Positions 25,765 through 36,733 are shown, counted from the stretch's first letter. The stretch: DNA of 64,000 bases from Donghicola mangrovi (GCF_013377535.1 NZ_JABCJE010000002.1:1-64000), one strand, 5' to 3'. Made by a program: numbers and translations. Notes: generated by a model from the letters alone, not told the origin.

Positions 25765-26820
25765 ATGAAATTCCTAGACCTAGCCAGAATCGAAATCCGC
25801 TCGGGGAACGGCGGGTCGGGGTGCGTCGCTTTCCGCCGCGAGAAGTTCATCGAATTCGGCGGCCCCAACGGGGGTGACGGCGGACGCGGCGGCGACGTGA
25901 TCGTCGAGGTCGTGGATGGCCTGAACACCCTGATCGACTTCCGCTACCAGCAGCACTTCTTTGCGGGTAATGGCGAGCCGGGCAAGGGCCAGCAGCGCAC
26001 CGGCGCCGACGGCAAGGATATCGTGCTGCGCGTGCCCTCGGGCACCGAAATTCTGGACGAGGACGAAGAGACCGTTCTGTTCGACCTGACCGAGGTCGGC
26101 GATCGCGTGGTTCTGGCCAAGGGCGGCAACGGCGGCTGGGGCAACCTGCGCTTCAAATCCGCCACCAACCAAGCGCCGCGCTATGCCAACCCCGGCCAAG
26201 AGGGCATCACCCGCACCGTTTGGCTGCGTCTGAAGCTGATTGCGGATGCGGGCCTGTTGGGTCTGCCGAACGCGGGCAAGTCGACCTTCTTGTCGTCGTG
26301 CTCGAACGCACGTCCCAAGATTGCGGATTATCCGTTCACCACGCTGCACCCGAACCTTGGTGTGGTCGGCATCGACAACGCCGAATTCGTCATGGCCGAC
26401 ATTCCCGGTCTGATCGAAGGCGCCTCCGAAGGGCGCGGTATCGGCGACCGTTTTCTGGGTCACGTCGAACGCTGCGCGGTCCTGCTGCATCTGGTCGATG
26501 GCACCTCGGATGACGTGGCCTATGACTATGAGGTCATCATCGGCGAGCTCGAGGCCTATGGCGGCGATCTGGCCGACAAGCCCCGCGTGACTGCCCTGAA
26601 CAAGATCGACGCACTGGACGACGAAGAGCGCGAAGAAAAGCGCGCCGCGTTGGAAGAGGCCGTAGGCGGCCCCGTCATGATGCTGTCTAGCGTCAGCCGC
26701 GAAGGTCTGCCCGAGGTTCTGCGCGCCGTCCGTGCCCAGATCGAGGATGACCGTCTGCGCATCAAGCAAGAAGAACAGTCCCAAGAGGACGATCAGGAGA
26801 GCGGAACATGGCAGCCCTGA
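25765..26820 (+). CDS. obgE: GTPase Obg (ObgE/CgtA)
   Basis: A 351-residue essential GTPase in 50S assembly and stress signalling. The glycine-rich Obg fold occupies residues 1-158 ([30 protein letters not shown]). The G domain shows GLPNAGKST (G1), the DIPGLIEGA box (G3) and NKID (G4). The C-terminus is short and acidic. Its end overlaps the start of proB by 13 bases, so translation is probably coupled. Confidence 0.97.
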   Translation: MKFLDLARIEIRSGNGGSGCVAFRREKFIEFGGPNGGDGGRGGDVIVEVVDGLNTLIDFRYQQHFFAGNGEPGKGQQRTGADGKDIVLRVPSGTEILDEDEETVLFDLTEVGDRVVLAKGGNGGWGNLRFKSATNQAPRYANPGQEGITRTVWLRLKLIADAGLLGLPNAGKSTFLSSCSNARPKIADYPFTTLHPNLGVVGIDNAEFVMADIPGLIEGASEGRGIGDRFLGHVERCAVLLHLVDGTSDDVAYDYEVIIGELEAYGGDLADKPRVTALNKIDALDDEEREEKRAALEEAVGGPVMMLSSVSREGLPEVLRAVRAQIEDDRLRIKQEEQSQEDDQESGTWQP

Positions 26821-27914
26821 GCTCTGCCAAGCGCGTTGTTATCAAGATTGGATCAGCTCTGCTGGTCGACAAAAAGACCGGTGATTTGCGGTCCGAATGG
26901 CTGGTTGGACTGGCCGAAGATGTGAAGATGCTGCGGGATCGCGGCGTAGACGTTATTCTGGTGTCCTCGGGCTCGATTGCTTTGGGTCGCGGTGTGCTGG
27001 GTCTGCCCCGCACTGAACTGCCGCTGGAGCAATCGCAGGCCGCCGCAGCCGTTGGGCAGATCCGCCTCGCGCGCGCCTACGAAGAGGTGCTGGCCCCACA
27101 CGGGATCAAGACCGGTCAGGTTCTGGTCACGCTCGAGGATAGCGCGGATCGCCGCCGTTACCTGAACAGCCGCGCGACTTTGGCGACGTTGATCGGGTTC
27201 GGCGTGGTGCCGATCGTCAACGAAAACGACACCGTGGCGACCGACGAAATCCGCTATGGCGACAACGACCGGATGGCGGCGCAGATCGCTGTGACCGTCG
27301 GTGCGGACCAGTTGATCCTGCTGTCGGATGTGGACGGGTTCTACTCGGCCAACCCGCAGATCGACCCGACAGCAGTCCGCTATGACACCGTGTCCGACAT
27401 CACCCCCGAGATCGAGGCGATGGCCGGTGACGCAGGCTCTGGCCTGTCGAAGGGCGGCATGAAGACCAAAGTGATGGCCGCAAAAACCGCGACCGCCTCG
27501 GGCTGCGCCATGGCGATTACCGAAGGCTCCGTCATGCGCCCGATCTCCGCGTTGGAAAACGGAGCGAACTGCACGTGGTTCTTGGCGCAAACCGACCCTC
27601 AGGTCGCGCGCAAACGTTGGATTTCCGCGATGAAGCCGCAGGGCGTTCTGATGCTGGACGCCGGTGCCGCTGAGGCGCTGAAGCGAGGCAAGAGCCTCTT
27701 GCCCGCCGGTGTGACCAGCGTGATCGGCAGCTTTGGCCGCGGCGATCCGGTCGAATTGCGCAGCCCCGAAGGGCACGCGCTGGGCATGGGCCTGACCCGA
27801 TACACGGCGGACGAGGCGCGGGTAATCCGCGGCCACCGCAGTGACGAGATTGAGGTGCTGCTGGGCTATCCCGGCCGCGCCGCTTTGATCCACAGAGACG
27901 ATATGGCGATTTAA
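26808..27914 (+). CDS. proB: Glutamate 5-kinase
   Basis: A 368-residue enzyme that phosphorylates glutamate in the first step of proline synthesis. The amino-acid-kinase domain reads [46 protein letters not shown] and [10 protein letters not shown]; a C-terminal PUA domain begins near 275. It overlaps obgE and is followed 13 bases later by proA, giving an obgE-proB-proA unit. Confidence 0.97.
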   Translation: MAALSSAKRVVIKIGSALLVDKKTGDLRSEWLVGLAEDVKMLRDRGVDVILVSSGSIALGRGVLGLPRTELPLEQSQAAAAVGQIRLARAYEEVLAPHGIKTGQVLVTLEDSADRRRYLNSRATLATLIGFGVVPIVNENDTVATDEIRYGDNDRMAAQIAVTVGADQLILLSDVDGFYSANPQIDPTAVRYDTVSDITPEIEAMAGDAGSGLSKGGMKTKVMAAKTATASGCAMAITEGSVMRPISALENGANCTWFLAQTDPQVARKRWISAMKPQGVLMLDAGAAEALKRGKSLLPAGVTSVIGSFGRGDPVELRSPEGHALGMGLTRYTADEARVIRGHRSDEIEVLLGYPGRAALIHRDDMAI

Positions 27915-27927
27915 AGGAGCTAAGGCG

Positions 27928-29193
27928 ATGAAGGACGTGGAAAACATTTCCTCGATGATGGCGGAACTGGGCCAGCGTGCACGCGCAGCCGCAAAGGTTC
28001 TAGCCACCGCTCCAGCCGAGGCAAAGACCCGCGCCCTGAACGCCGCAGCGGATGCCCTTTGGGCAGCCCGCGCCGAGGTAATCGCCGAAAACGCCAAGGA
28101 TCTGGAGTTCGGCCGCGACAAGGGGCTGACGGGCGCCATGATGGACCGTCTGATGCTGGACGAGGCCCGCATTCAGGGCATCTGTGACGGCCTGCGCTCC
28201 GTTGCGGGGCAGGACGATCCGGTTGGCGCCGTGATGGCCGAATGGGACCGTCCCAGCGGCCTGCATATCCAGCGCGTGCGAACTCCGCTGGGGGTGATCG
28301 GCGTGATCTATGAAAGCCGCCCGAACGTGACCGCCGACGCGGGCGCTCTGTGCCTGAAGGCCGGGAATGCGGTGATCTTGCGTGGCGGCTCGGAAAGCTT
28401 CCATTCCTCGCGCGCGATCCATGCGGCGCTGGCCGCTGGCCTGCGCGAGGCTGGCTTGCCCGAGGATGCTGTGCAACTGGTGCCCACCCGTGACCGCGCC
28501 GCTGTCAGCGAAATGCTGACCATGACCGACTACATCGACGTGATTGTCCCCCGTGGCGGCAAAGGTCTGGTTGGTCTGGTTCAGCGCGAGGCCCGCGTGC
28601 CCGTGTTCGCCCACCTCGAGGGGATCGTGCATGTCTACGTGGACGCGGCTGCGGACGCGGACAAGGCGATGCGCGTCGTCATGAACGCCAAGACCCGCCG
28701 GACCGGTATCTGCGGCGCTGCCGAGTGCTTGCTGATCCACCGCGATCAACTGGCCGGTCTGGGGACCGAAATCGTCAAGGCGCTGCTGGCTGCGGGCGTC
28801 GAGGTGCGCGGTGACGCCGCCATCCAAGGGATTGAGGGCGTCGTGCCCGCGACCGACGCGGATTGGGGCACCGAGTTTCTGGACAGCATCATCGCGGCCC
28901 GTGTCGTCGATGATCTGGACGAGGCGATCACATATATCTCGGACCACCACTCGCAGCACACCGATTGCATTATCACCGAGGATGATGGCGCCGCGGCCGA
29001 GTTCTTTGCCCGTTTGGACAGCGCGATCCTGATGCGCAACGCCTCGACCCAGTTTGCGGATGGCGGTGAGTTCGGGATGGGCGCCGAGATCGGCATCGCC
29101 ACTGGAAAGATGCACGCCCGTGGCCCCGTGGGGGCCGAGCAGCTGACTAGCTTTAAATATCTGGTGGTCGGCGACGGGGCGATCCGCAAATAA
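27928..29193 (+). CDS. proA: Glutamate-5-semialdehyde dehydrogenase (gamma-glutamyl phosphate reductase)
   Basis: A 421-residue NADPH-dependent enzyme for the second step of proline synthesis. Diagnostic parts are [42 protein letters not shown], the catalytic Cys region [14 protein letters not shown], and [18 protein letters not shown] near the end. AAAGGAG precedes the ATG. It ends the operon at a strong bidirectional terminator. Confidence 0.97.
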   Translation: MKDVENISSMMAELGQRARAAAKVLATAPAEAKTRALNAAADALWAARAEVIAENAKDLEFGRDKGLTGAMMDRLMLDEARIQGICDGLRSVAGQDDPVGAVMAEWDRPSGLHIQRVRTPLGVIGVIYESRPNVTADAGALCLKAGNAVILRGGSESFHSSRAIHAALAAGLREAGLPEDAVQLVPTRDRAAVSEMLTMTDYIDVIVPRGGKGLVGLVQREARVPVFAHLEGIVHVYVDAAADADKAMRVVMNAKTRRTGICGAAECLLIHRDQLAGLGTEIVKALLAAGVEVRGDAAIQGIEGVVPATDADWGTEFLDSIIAARVVDDLDEAITYISDHHSQHTDCIITEDDGAAAEFFARLDSAILMRNASTQFADGGEFGMGAEIGIATGKMHARGPVGAEQLTSFKYLVVGDGAIRK

Positions 29194-29200
29194 GACCAAC

Positions 29201-29234
29201 AAAAAACCGGCTCTGGATCAGCGCCGGTTTTTTT
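29201..29234. terminator. Bidirectional terminator between proA and chpT
   Basis: AAAAAACCGGC (29201-29211) pairs with GCCGGTTTTTT (29223-29233). The A-run and T-run on each side make it active in both directions, serving the converging proA and chpT. Confidence 0.85.
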
Positions 29235-29237
29235 GTG

Positions 29238-29837
29238 TCAGAAGGTGACTTCGATATGGTCGTCGCTGTGGTGGCAGAACATCCGGCGACCGGCATCTTC
29301 GGTCGCGTAGGTGACCAGCGCGTAATGCACCTTGGAAGGGGTCAGTTCCTCGGGCTCTTCGCCCTTGCACATGCCTTGCCACAGTTCCTGATCCTGATTG
29401 CGGGTGCGACCGTCGGCCTCTAGGCGCCAGTACATGCCGTTGTGGGTGATCCGCAGGGTGCCGCCATAGGGCAGGGCGTCCTCGACACACTGGATCAGCA
29501 GAAAGGCCAGTTTGACCTGCTGGCGCGGCATCCCCTCGGTGATCGCCCATTCCACCCGCAACCGCGCACCCTTGTAGACGCCCGCCAGAATGCGGCGCGC
29601 CTCGGTCGGGGTGACGTGCTGGTCTTCGGAGGCCAGACCATAGGCGACACGGTAAAACTGGACGCGGAAATTCGCGGCCTCGATGCTGTCATTGATCAGG
29701 GCAAGCTCGGGCTGGGTTCCCATCGGCCCCATTCCCAACAATTCAACGCCGTTGCACACGGCGCCAATCGGTGAAATGAGGTCGTGACAAAGGCGCGATC
29801 CCAGAAGGTCTGCTATCCGCTTCGGGCTGTGCCGCAT
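29238..29837 (-). CDS. chpT: Histidine phosphotransferase ChpT
   Basis: A 199-residue phosphotransfer protein that passes phosphate from the kinase CckA to CtrA (and CpdR), controlling cell cycle, motility and gene-transfer functions in alphaproteobacteria. The phosphorylated His lies in LGSRLCHDLISPIGAVCNG; the degenerate HATPase-like C-terminal domain includes LLIQCVEDALPYGGTL. The frame continues upstream to 29990 but would overlap the divergent DUF3553 gene; the ATG at 29837 fits the family. Confidence 0.85.
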   Translation of the reverse strand: MRHSPKRIADLLGSRLCHDLISPIGAVCNGVELLGMGPMGTQPELALINDSIEAANFRVQFYRVAYGLASEDQHVTPTEARRILAGVYKGARLRVEWAITEGMPRQQVKLAFLLIQCVEDALPYGGTLRITHNGMYWRLEADGRTRNQDQELWQGMCKGEEPEELTPSKVHYALVTYATEDAGRRMFCHHSDDHIEVTF

Positions 29838-29864
29838 AATGGTTCTCCAATTGCGAGGAAAACG

Positions 29865-30050
29865 ATGACCGACATGAACGCCTTTCTCGAGCCCGGAGCG
29901 ATTGTCCGGCACCCGCAGCAGCCCGATTGGGGACTGGGGCAGGTGCAGTCGAATGTTCAGGGTCGCGTGACCGTAAACTTCCGCGAGCAAGGCAAGGTTG
30001 TCATCGACTCCTCCCGTGTTGCCCTATTACCCGTATACGACGAATCTTAA
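29865..30050 (+). CDS. DUF3553 small protein
   Basis: A 61-residue protein, FLEPGAIVRHPQQPDWGLGQVQSNVQGRVTVNFREQGK..., matching the DUF3553 family, an SH3-like beta barrel related to CarD/RNAP-interacting and UvrD C-terminal modules. Its role is unknown. GAGG lies eight bases before the ATG. Its start is only 27 bases from the divergent chpT start, so its promoter must overlap chpT coding DNA. Confidence 0.8.
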   Translation: MTDMNAFLEPGAIVRHPQQPDWGLGQVQSNVQGRVTVNFREQGKVVIDSSRVALLPVYDES

Positions 30051-30170
30051 TTGATCATTACCCTCCGTAAGAACCTATACGTTTGAACCACTTAGCTGGT
30101 GGTGTTTGCATCAACGGGTTTGCGCGGGTAGATGTGCATGCAACCACCGATATCCGTATCCGGAGAGACC

Positions 30171-30944
30171 ATGGCCGCACTTCAACCGGACTTTGCTGTC
30201 AGACTGGCTGACGGGCCAGAGGATTTGCGCGCAGCCCAGCGCCTGCGTTACGAGGTTTTCGTGACAGAACTGGGTGCAGACGGCCCCCATGTGGATCACG
30301 ACGCGCGGCTAGAGCGGGACGAGTTCGATCCCTATTTCGACCATCTGTTGCTCGAGGATCTGTCGCGCCCCGAAGGCGACCGCGTGGTGGCGGTCTATCG
30401 CCTGCTGCGCGACGACCAGATGCCTGCCATCGGGCGCTACTACTCCGAGGCCGAATACGACCTGACCGTCCTGAAAAACAGTGGCCGCAAGTTGATGGAA
30501 CTGGGCCGGTCCTGTCTGCACGCCGACTACCGAGGCGGGGCGGCGATGCTGGTGATGTGGAACGGGCTGGCGGAGTACGTGGCCGCCCACGGGATCGAAG
30601 TGCTGTTCGGTACAGCTAGTTTTCACGGGACCGATGTGGGGCCGATCGCGCCGTCGCTGGCGCTGCTGCATCACCGCCATCTTGCGCCTGCGGAGTTGCG
30701 CGTGCGGGCTGTGGCGGATCATTTCCAGACCATGGACCTGCTGCCCTATGACGACATCGACCGCCGCGCCGCGATGCTGGGGGTGCCTGCGCTGATCAAG
30801 GCGTACCTGCGCCTTGGCGGCTATGTGGGCGAGGGGGCCTTTGTGGATCATGACTTCAACACCACGGACATCTGTCTGGTCATGGACACCGAGCGCCTGA
30901 GCGCGACACAGAAATCCATCTACTCCAAGGGACTGAAATCATGA
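30171..30944 (+). CDS. olsB: L-ornithine N-acyltransferase (OlsB-like)
   Basis: A 257-residue GNAT-fold enzyme that transfers a 3-hydroxy fatty acid from acyl carrier protein to ornithine, giving lyso-ornithine lipid. Typical segments are AQRLRYEVFVTELG, LLEDLSRPEGDRVVAVYRLL, MELGRSCLHADYRGGAAMLVMWNGLAEYV and GTASFHGTD. An upstream ATG exists at 30132, but the ATG at 30171 has GGAGA spaced properly. It overlaps olsA by four bases (ATGA). Confidence 0.9.
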   Translation: MAALQPDFAVRLADGPEDLRAAQRLRYEVFVTELGADGPHVDHDARLERDEFDPYFDHLLLEDLSRPEGDRVVAVYRLLRDDQMPAIGRYYSEAEYDLTVLKNSGRKLMELGRSCLHADYRGGAAMLVMWNGLAEYVAAHGIEVLFGTASFHGTDVGPIAPSLALLHHRHLAPAELRVRAVADHFQTMDLLPYDDIDRRAAMLGVPALIKAYLRLGGYVGEGAFVDHDFNTTDICLVMDTERLSATQKSIYSKGLKS

Positions 30945-31753
30945 GCCCCACTTGGGATACCGGTGATCGCCCTGCCACTCCGCCAATCGGTCCGTTCGGC
31001 TGGCTGTTGGTGGTTCTGCGCGGGGTCCCCTTGGGCCTCGTGTGCGCGCTGGGTCTGATCCTGACGCTGCTGCTGCGCCTGATCGAGGCGCCCTTGTTCG
31101 GCGCCCGCCGCCCCGTCACGCCCTTCATCACCCGCGCGGTTTGCACGCTGGCCTTTCCGATCATGGGGATGCGGTTCATCCGCACCGGCACGCCCGAGCA
31201 TGGCAAGCTGGCGGTCGTCGCCAACCATGCCAGTTGGCTCGATATCTTTGCCCTGAATGCCCGCCAGCGCATCTATTTCGTGTCAAAGGCTGAGGTCGCT
31301 GGTTGGGCCGGCATCGGCTGGCTGGCCCGCGCCACAGGCACCGTATTCATCAAGCGCGACCCCAAAGAGGCCCGCGCCCAAACCGACCTCTTCCGCGAGC
31401 GCCTAGGCCACGGGCATCAGCTGCTGTTCTTTCCCGAAGGGACCTCGACCGACACCCGCCGCGTGCTGCCGTTCAAATCGACGCTCTTCGCCGCGTTCTT
31501 CCAAGAAGGCTTCCGCGAGGATCTGCGCATCCAGCCCGTCACTGTGCGCTACACCGCGCCCGCCGGTCAGGACCCGCGCTTTTATGGATGGTGGGGGGAT
31601 ATGGAGTTCGGCGAGCACCTGTTGAAGGTTCTGGCCATGCCCCGTCAGGGCAGCGTCGAGGTGATCTATCACCGCTCTGTCGCGATTGTCGATTTCGCCA
31701 ACCGCAAGGATTTGACCAAAGCGCTCGAGGACACCGTGCGCGGTGCCCTCTGA
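30941..31753 (+). CDS. olsA: Lyso-ornithine lipid O-acyltransferase (OlsA-like)
   Basis: A 270-residue PlsC-family membrane acyltransferase that completes ornithine lipid. It has a hydrophobic helix near residues 20-45 (LLVVLRGVPLGLVCALGLIL), the catalytic HX4D motif in NHASWLD, and FPEGTSTD as the glycerol-3-phosphate-type pocket motif. Overlap with olsB supports the shared pathway. Ornithine lipids are phosphorus-free membrane lipids common in this group. Confidence 0.9.
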   Translation: MSPTWDTGDRPATPPIGPFGWLLVVLRGVPLGLVCALGLILTLLLRLIEAPLFGARRPVTPFITRAVCTLAFPIMGMRFIRTGTPEHGKLAVVANHASWLDIFALNARQRIYFVSKAEVAGWAGIGWLARATGTVFIKRDPKEARAQTDLFRERLGHGHQLLFFPEGTSTDTRRVLPFKSTLFAAFFQEGFREDLRIQPVTVRYTAPAGQDPRFYGWWGDMEFGEHLLKVLAMPRQGSVEVIYHRSVAIVDFANRKDLTKALEDTVRGAL

Positions 31754-31765
31754 GGGCGCAGGCCG

Positions 31766-32386
31766 TTAGCCCATCGCGCCAACCAGCTTTTTCAGGGTCG
31801 CGGCGGGGTCTTCGGTGCCCCAGATTTCCGAGCCGATGCCAAAGAAGTCGGTCACCGGCGTGATCGCGCGGATCAGATCCTCGGTCAGGGCGCCCTCTGC
31901 CACGACGGGCAGCTCGATCATCTCGGTCCACCAGCCGAACAGCTCCAGATCGGCGTGGGTACCATCTCCCAAGGCGGTGCCGCCCACGGGGCCGAACGAC
32001 ACGTAATCCGCGCCGGACTCGCCCGCGTTCATGCCATCATGGCGCGACGCCGCGCAGAAGCTGCCCACGATCGCATCATCGCCAAGCTGCTTGCGGGTGG
32101 CCCGAACAGAGCGCGCCCCGTCGGTCAGGTGAACCCCGTCCAGACCCAGACGCTCGGCCAGCAGCACGTGACGCTCGATTACCAGGGCGATGTCGCGCTG
32201 GTGGGTGATCTCGCGCAGGGCGTCGGCGCTGCGCAGAATGCGGTCTTCGTCCGTGGTTGCCAGCGCCAGACGCACGCAAGCGATCTCGGTCGCATCCAGA
32301 ACCCGGGCCATTTCCTCGGGGAACTCGCGGAAATCGAAATCGGGGGGCGTGATCAGATAGATCTGGGGCAGTTCAAGCTCGGACAT
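31766..32386 (-). CDS. Thiamine phosphate synthase-like (ThiE/TenI) protein
   Basis: A 206-residue TIM-barrel protein: LPQIYLITPPDFDFREF, LGLDGVHLTDGARSVRATRKQLG and GADYVSFGPVGGT follow the ThiE/TenI fold. ThiE joins pyrimidine and thiazole halves of thiamine; no other thi genes are here and the glycine phosphate-binding loop is modified, so the exact reaction is uncertain. The ATG at 32386 has AGGAG nine bases ahead; the frame's longer upstream part is unlike the family. It converges on olsA. Confidence 0.72.
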   Translation of the reverse strand: MSELELPQIYLITPPDFDFREFPEEMARVLDATEIACVRLALATTDEDRILRSADALREITHQRDIALVIERHVLLAERLGLDGVHLTDGARSVRATRKQLGDDAIVGSFCAASRHDGMNAGESGADYVSFGPVGGTALGDGTHADLELFGWWTEMIELPVVAEGALTEDLIRAITPVTDFFGIGSEIWGTEDPAATLKKLVGAMG

Positions 32387-32511
32387 GAAGAGACTCCTCA
32401 TTCGGTGTTCCGGCTCCTTTAGCGCGGTTTTTCGGCTTTGACCATTGCTCTGCTTGCGGGTTTTGCCATGTCGGACTATCAGACCCCGCAAACCGCAGAG
32501 AGGAAAGACCG

Positions 32512-33255
32512 ATGCCCACAGATACCCCGCAGCCTTCGTTCGTGCTGGTCCGCCCCCAGATGGGCGAGAATATCGGCGCGGCGGCACGGGCCATGTGGAA
32601 CTTCGGTCTGGACCGGATGCGGATCGTTGCACCCCGTGACGGTTGGCCCAACCAGCGCGCGGTCGCCATGGCCAGCGGCGCAGGACGCCTGTTGGACGAG
32701 GCGATGCTGACCGAAGATCTGCCCGCGGCCCTTGATGACTGCGCCTTTGTCTTCGCCACCACAGCCCGTCCCCGCGGCCTGACCAAACCGGTCTACACCC
32801 CCGAGCAAGCGATGAAAGAGGCCTATGCCCGCGTCACTGCCGGTGAAAAGGTCGCGGTGATGTTCGGCCCCGAACGCGCTGGCCTCGAAAACGAAGACAT
32901 CTCCCGCGCCAACGCGATCATCTCGGTCCCTGTGAACCCCGAATTCGCCTCGCTGAACCTTGGTCAATGCGTGCTCCTCTGCGCCTATGAATGGAGCCGC
33001 CAATCCATCGCCGCAGAGCCCGTGAACTACGAACTCGCCGGTACCGAATGGGCCACCGCCATCGAGGTCGAGAAACTTGCCAACCACTACGAGGAACGCC
33101 TCGACGAGGCTGGCTTCTTCTTCCCCGAAACCAAGGCCGAGGGCATGAAGGTCAACCTCCGCAACCTCTGGAGCCGCATGCCCCTGACCCGCGCCGATGT
33201 GCAAACAATGCACGGCGTCCTACGCCAGATGGTCCGCTGGAAAGAACGCGGCTAA
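32512..33255 (+). CDS. trmJ: tRNA (cytidine/uridine-2'-O-)-methyltransferase TrmJ
   Basis: A 247-residue SPOUT methyltransferase that modifies position 32 of tRNA. The trefoil-knot motifs are present: LVRPQMGENIGAAARAMWNFGL at the start, VMFGPERAGLENEDI, and VPVNPEFASLNLGQCVLLCAYE. The C-terminal helical extension is that of TrmJ. GAGAGG precedes the ATG. It is divergent from the ThiE-like gene and ends at a terminator. Confidence 0.9.
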   Translation: MPTDTPQPSFVLVRPQMGENIGAAARAMWNFGLDRMRIVAPRDGWPNQRAVAMASGAGRLLDEAMLTEDLPAALDDCAFVFATTARPRGLTKPVYTPEQAMKEAYARVTAGEKVAVMFGPERAGLENEDISRANAIISVPVNPEFASLNLGQCVLLCAYEWSRQSIAAEPVNYELAGTEWATAIEVEKLANHYEERLDEAGFFFPETKAEGMKVNLRNLWSRMPLTRADVQTMHGVLRQMVRWKERG

Positions 33256-33271
33256 CCGCCAGAAACGACAA

Positions 33272-33303
33272 AAGGCAGGGCACCCAAACCCTGCCTTCTT
33301 TTT
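33272..33303 (+). terminator. Rho-independent terminator after trmJ
   Basis: AAGGCAGGG (33272-33280) pairs with CCCTGCCTT (33289-33297), followed by CTTTTT. Confidence 0.85.
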
Positions 33304-33355
33304 GCTAAAAATACTCAAATCCCGCCAGCCGCCACACTCGGGGCGGCCCGCCAAT

Positions 33356-34195
33356 TCAGGCCCCGAACACCGCCATCCGCAACGGATCAGCCAGCGCCCG
33401 CCAGCTGTCCGCATCCGGCGCAATCAGCAGGTTCCCATCCGTTAGGGTCGGGGCATAGGCCTCCCCGTCCAGCATCCGCACATAGCCGCCCGCCTCGCGC
33501 GCGATCAGGGCGCCCGCCGCATGGTCCCACGGGTTCAGGTTGGCCGTCAGCAGAAAATCCGCGCCCCCTTGGGCGAACAGACGGTGCTCGTGGCAGGCGC
33601 AGCGCAGGCTGGAGTGCCGGTCGATCACCTTGGCAAAGTCATACATCCGCGACCGCTGTTCGGCGTTGAAAATGGCGGGGGGCCAATAGCCGGTCATCTC
33701 GTTGATCTGTCGGGGCGCACGGGCCTTCGCCGGCCGCACATCACCCGCAGGGGTGCCAAAGACCGCGCCGCCACCACGCTCGGCCATCACCCAGTCGTCC
33801 CCCAAGGGATCATAAAGCAGCCCGAACACGGTCTCGCCCTTTTCGACCACTGCAAGAATGACCCCGAAGGTGTTGATCCCGTTCGCATAATTCCAAGTGC
33901 CGTCAATCGGGTCGATGATCAGCGCCTGATCGGCCCCCTTCAGAACGTCCAGCTTGACGGACCCGTCCGACACCGCCTCTTCGCCGACAATCACCGCTCC
34001 GGGCAGGATATCGCGGCCCACACGGGTTAGTTCGCGCTCGCTGGCTTTGTCCGCTTTGGTCACCAGATCCTGCGCATGGGCCTTAGTGTCGATCTCGCTG
34101 TCGTCCAACTTGCGGTACCAGGGCAGGATTTCTTCTTTGGCCACGCGGCGGGTTTCGGCAATCAGGGCGTCGATCTGGGTGGTGGTCAAAGTCAA
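33356..34195 (-). CDS. Inositol monophosphatase-family phosphatase
   Basis: A 279-residue Mg-dependent phosphatase. Metal-binding motifs are visible: VIVGEEAVSD, DPIDGTWNYANG and WDHAAGALIAREAGG. It could act on inositol phosphate, histidinol phosphate or a sulphur nucleotide; the family alone does not decide. The frame is open to 34372, but family similarity begins at TTG 34195 (reading MTLTTTQIDAL), with AGGA eight bases upstream, so a TTG start is chosen. The ATG at 34252 is the alternative. Confidence 0.82.
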   Translation of the reverse strand: MTLTTTQIDALIAETRRVAKEEILPWYRKLDDSEIDTKAHAQDLVTKADKASERELTRVGRDILPGAVIVGEEAVSDGSVKLDVLKGADQALIIDPIDGTWNYANGINTFGVILAVVEKGETVFGLLYDPLGDDWVMAERGGGAVFGTPAGDVRPAKARAPRQINEMTGYWPPAIFNAEQRSRMYDFAKVIDRHSSLRCACHEHRLFAQGGADFLLTANLNPWDHAAGALIAREAGGYVRMLDGEAYAPTLTDGNLLIAPDADSWRALADPLRMAVFGA

Positions 34196-34337
34196 AGGGG
34201 TATTCCTATTTCCAATTCTTCGGTGCCCGTGGGGGCCAGTCAGCGCCACCATGCACCAAACCACCCTCTGGGCCAAGGTCCGGTTGTCATACCTGTTGCG
34301 CCTGACGCGGGCATAGCTGCCTAACATGACAGCAATA

Positions 34338-34367
34338 AAAAGGGCGCGATCCTGACCGCGCCCTTTT
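34338..34367 (-). terminator. Rho-independent terminator after tex
   Basis: An 11-bp perfect stem (34338-34348 with 34357-34367), with a T-run on the minus strand after GGGCGCG. It lies directly downstream of the tex stop and upstream of the phosphatase gene. Confidence 0.85.
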
Positions 34368-34375
34368 GCCATAAC

Positions 34376-36733
34376 TCAGTTCTTTTTGAACGCCGCCGCC
34401 AGGGCCGAGGCCATCGCGCCCCCGCTGGAGGGCGCCTCGGTGCGGGGCTTGCCTCCGCCACCACCACCGCGCGGACCGTTGCCACGGGGGCCGCCGCCCT
34501 TGGGGCCATTCCCGCCGCGGAAGTCCCGCTCGGTCCGGCCACCGCCACGTGCATCGCGCTGGGGGCGGCTTTCGGCGTCGGGGCTCTTCATCGACAGGCC
34601 GATGCGGTTACGGGGCACGTCCACCTCGGTCACACGCACACGGACCACATCACCGGCTTTGACCACCTCGTGCGGGTCTTTGACGAACTTGTCCGATAGC
34701 TGGCTGACATGGACCAAACCGTCCTGATGGACCCCGATATCCACGAAGGCTCCAAAGGCCGCCACGTTGGTCACGGTGCCTTCGAGCTGCATGCCTTCTT
34801 TCAGGTCCTTGATCGAGTCGATCCCGTCGGCAAAGGTTGCGGTTTTGAAATCGGGTCGCGGGTCGCGGCCGGGCTTTTCCAATTCGCCAAAGATGTCCTG
34901 AACGGTGGGCAGACCAAAGGTTTCGGTCACGAACTGCTGGGGGCGAAGGGTGCGCAGCGGGGCAGGGTCCTTCATCAACTCGCGCAGATCACGGCCGCAG
35001 GCCTGCACGATTTTGCGCGCCACGTCATAGGCTTCGGGGTGGACCGAGGACGCATCCAAGGGCTCTGTCCCGCCAGTTATCCGCAAGAAACCCGCACATT
35101 GTTCGAACGTCCGCTCCCCCAGACGGGGCACAGCCTTCAGGCCCTTGCGGCTGGCAAAGGCGCCGTTGGCGTCACGGTGCGCCACAATCGCCTCGGCCAG
35201 ACCGGGCCCAAGGCCCGACACACGGGCCAGAAGCGGCGCAGACGCCGTATTCAGGTCCACGCCCACGGCGTTCACCGCATCCTCGACCACGCCGTCCAGC
35301 GCACGGGCCAAGCGGTGCTGGTCCACGTCGTGCTGGTACTGGCCGACGCCGATGGATTTCGGCTCGATCTTCACCAGTTCCGCCAGCGGGTCCTGCAAGC
35401 GGCGGGCAATCGACACCGCCCCGCGCAGGGACACGTCCAGATCGGGGAATTCCCGCGCAGCCAAGGCGCTGGCCGAATAGACCGACGCACCAGCCTCGGA
35501 CACGATGACCTTGGTGGGTTTGGGCGCCGGCATGTCTTTCAGCAGATCAGCAACCATCTTCTCGGTCTCGCGGCTGGCGGTGCCGTTGCCGATGGCGATC
35601 AGGTTGACGCCATGCTTGCGGATCATCGCCCCCAGCATCGCCTGCGCCCCGCGCAGATCGTTCTTGGGCTGGAAGGGATAGAGCGTCGTGGTCTCCAGAA
35701 CCTTGCCGGTGGCGTCCACCACAGCCAGCTTCACGCCGGTCCGGATGCCCGGGTCCAGACCGATGGTGGCTTTGTGGCCCGCAGGCGCGGCCAGCAGCAA
35801 ATCCTTGAGGTTGCGGGCAAAGACGTTGATCGCCTCTTCCTCGGCCCGTTTGCGCAGATCGCTCATCAGGTCGATGGTGATCGACAGCTTCAGCTTCACC
35901 CGCCAGCACCAGCCAGCCACATCGGACAGGAATTTATCGCCGGGCGCTTGGCCTTTGATCTCCAGCGCGGCCCGCAACACCCGCAGGGGCGCGTCCTGAT
36001 CCGCATCCTCGGGCAGTTCCAGATCGGTGGTCAGCATGCCTTCGTTCGCGCCGCGCATCATCGCTAGGGCCCGGTGGGACGGCACGCCGCCATAGGGCTC
36101 GGAATGAGCGAAGTAGTCCGAGAATTTCGCGCCCGCGGTTTCCTTGCCCTCAACCATGCGGGACACCAGATGGGCCTCCCGTGCCATCAACTCGCGCAAG
36201 CGGCCCAGAATTTCGGCGCGCTCGGCCAGCTCTTCGGTCAGGATATCGCGGGCCCCATTCAAGGCCGCCTTCACATCGGCCACCTCGGCATTCAGATACC
36301 CCTCGGCCAGAACCGAAGGCTCCGATGCGCGGTTCTCCTGAATGGCGCGGGCCAAAGGCTCCAGCCCGTTTTCCCGCGCGATCATCGCACGGGTGCGCCG
36401 CTTGGGCTTGTAGGGCAGGTAGATGTCTTCCAGCACGGCTTTGGTGTCGGCCTGCATGATGCTCAGGGTCAGCGCGTCGGTCAGCTTGCCTTGGTCCTGA
36501 ATGCTCTTCAGAACGGTCTCGCGCCGCGCCTCCAACTCTCGCAGATACACCACGCGCTCGGAAAGGTCCCGCAACTGGGTGTCATCCAGCCCGCCGGTCG
36601 CCTCTTTGCGGTAGCGGGCGATAAAGGGCACCGTGGCCCCCCCGTCCAGCAGCTCGATCGCAGCGGCGACCTGCGATGTGCTGGCGTTGATTTCCTTGGC
36701 GATACGGGCGGGAATCTTGGCTTTGAGGTCCAT
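34376..36733 (-). CDS. tex: Transcription accessory protein Tex
   Basis: A 785-residue RNA-binding protein involved in transcription and stress tolerance. Domains in order: helical Tex N-terminus ([21 protein letters not shown]), the RNase H-like YqgF region ([21 protein letters not shown]), helix-hairpin-helix ([21 protein letters not shown]), and an S1 domain ([29 protein letters not shown]). The last 70 residues are a Gly/Arg-rich tail, a common addition that increases RNA binding. It is a single gene with its own terminator. Confidence 0.95.
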   Translation of the reverse strand: MDLKAKIPARIAKEINASTSQVAAAIELLDGGATVPFIARYRKEATGGLDDTQLRDLSERVVYLRELEARRETVLKSIQDQGKLTDALTLSIMQADTKAVLEDIYLPYKPKRRTRAMIARENGLEPLARAIQENRASEPSVLAEGYLNAEVADVKAALNGARDILTEELAERAEILGRLRELMAREAHLVSRMVEGKETAGAKFSDYFAHSEPYGGVPSHRALAMMRGANEGMLTTDLELPEDADQDAPLRVLRAALEIKGQAPGDKFLSDVAGWCWRVKLKLSITIDLMSDLRKRAEEEAINVFARNLKDLLLAAPAGHKATIGLDPGIRTGVKLAVVDATGKVLETTTLYPFQPKNDLRGAQAMLGAMIRKHGVNLIAIGNGTASRETEKMVADLLKDMPAPKPTKVIVSEAGASVYSASALAAREFPDLDVSLRGAVSIARRLQDPLAELVKIEPKSIGVGQYQHDVDQHRLARALDGVVEDAVNAVGVDLNTASAPLLARVSGLGPGLAEAIVAHRDANGAFASRKGLKAVPRLGERTFEQCAGFLRITGGTEPLDASSVHPEAYDVARKIVQACGRDLRELMKDPAPLRTLRPQQFVTETFGLPTVQDIFGELEKPGRDPRPDFKTATFADGIDSIKDLKEGMQLEGTVTNVAAFGAFVDIGVHQDGLVHVSQLSDKFVKDPHEVVKAGDVVRVRVTEVDVPRNRIGLSMKSPDAESRPQRDARGGGRTERDFRGGNGPKGGGPRGNGPRGGGGGGKPRTEAPSSGGAMASALAAAFKKN

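Noticed and set aside
25780-26784. 334-codon frame antisense to obgE
   Set aside because: Shadow of a strongly conserved GTPase gene.
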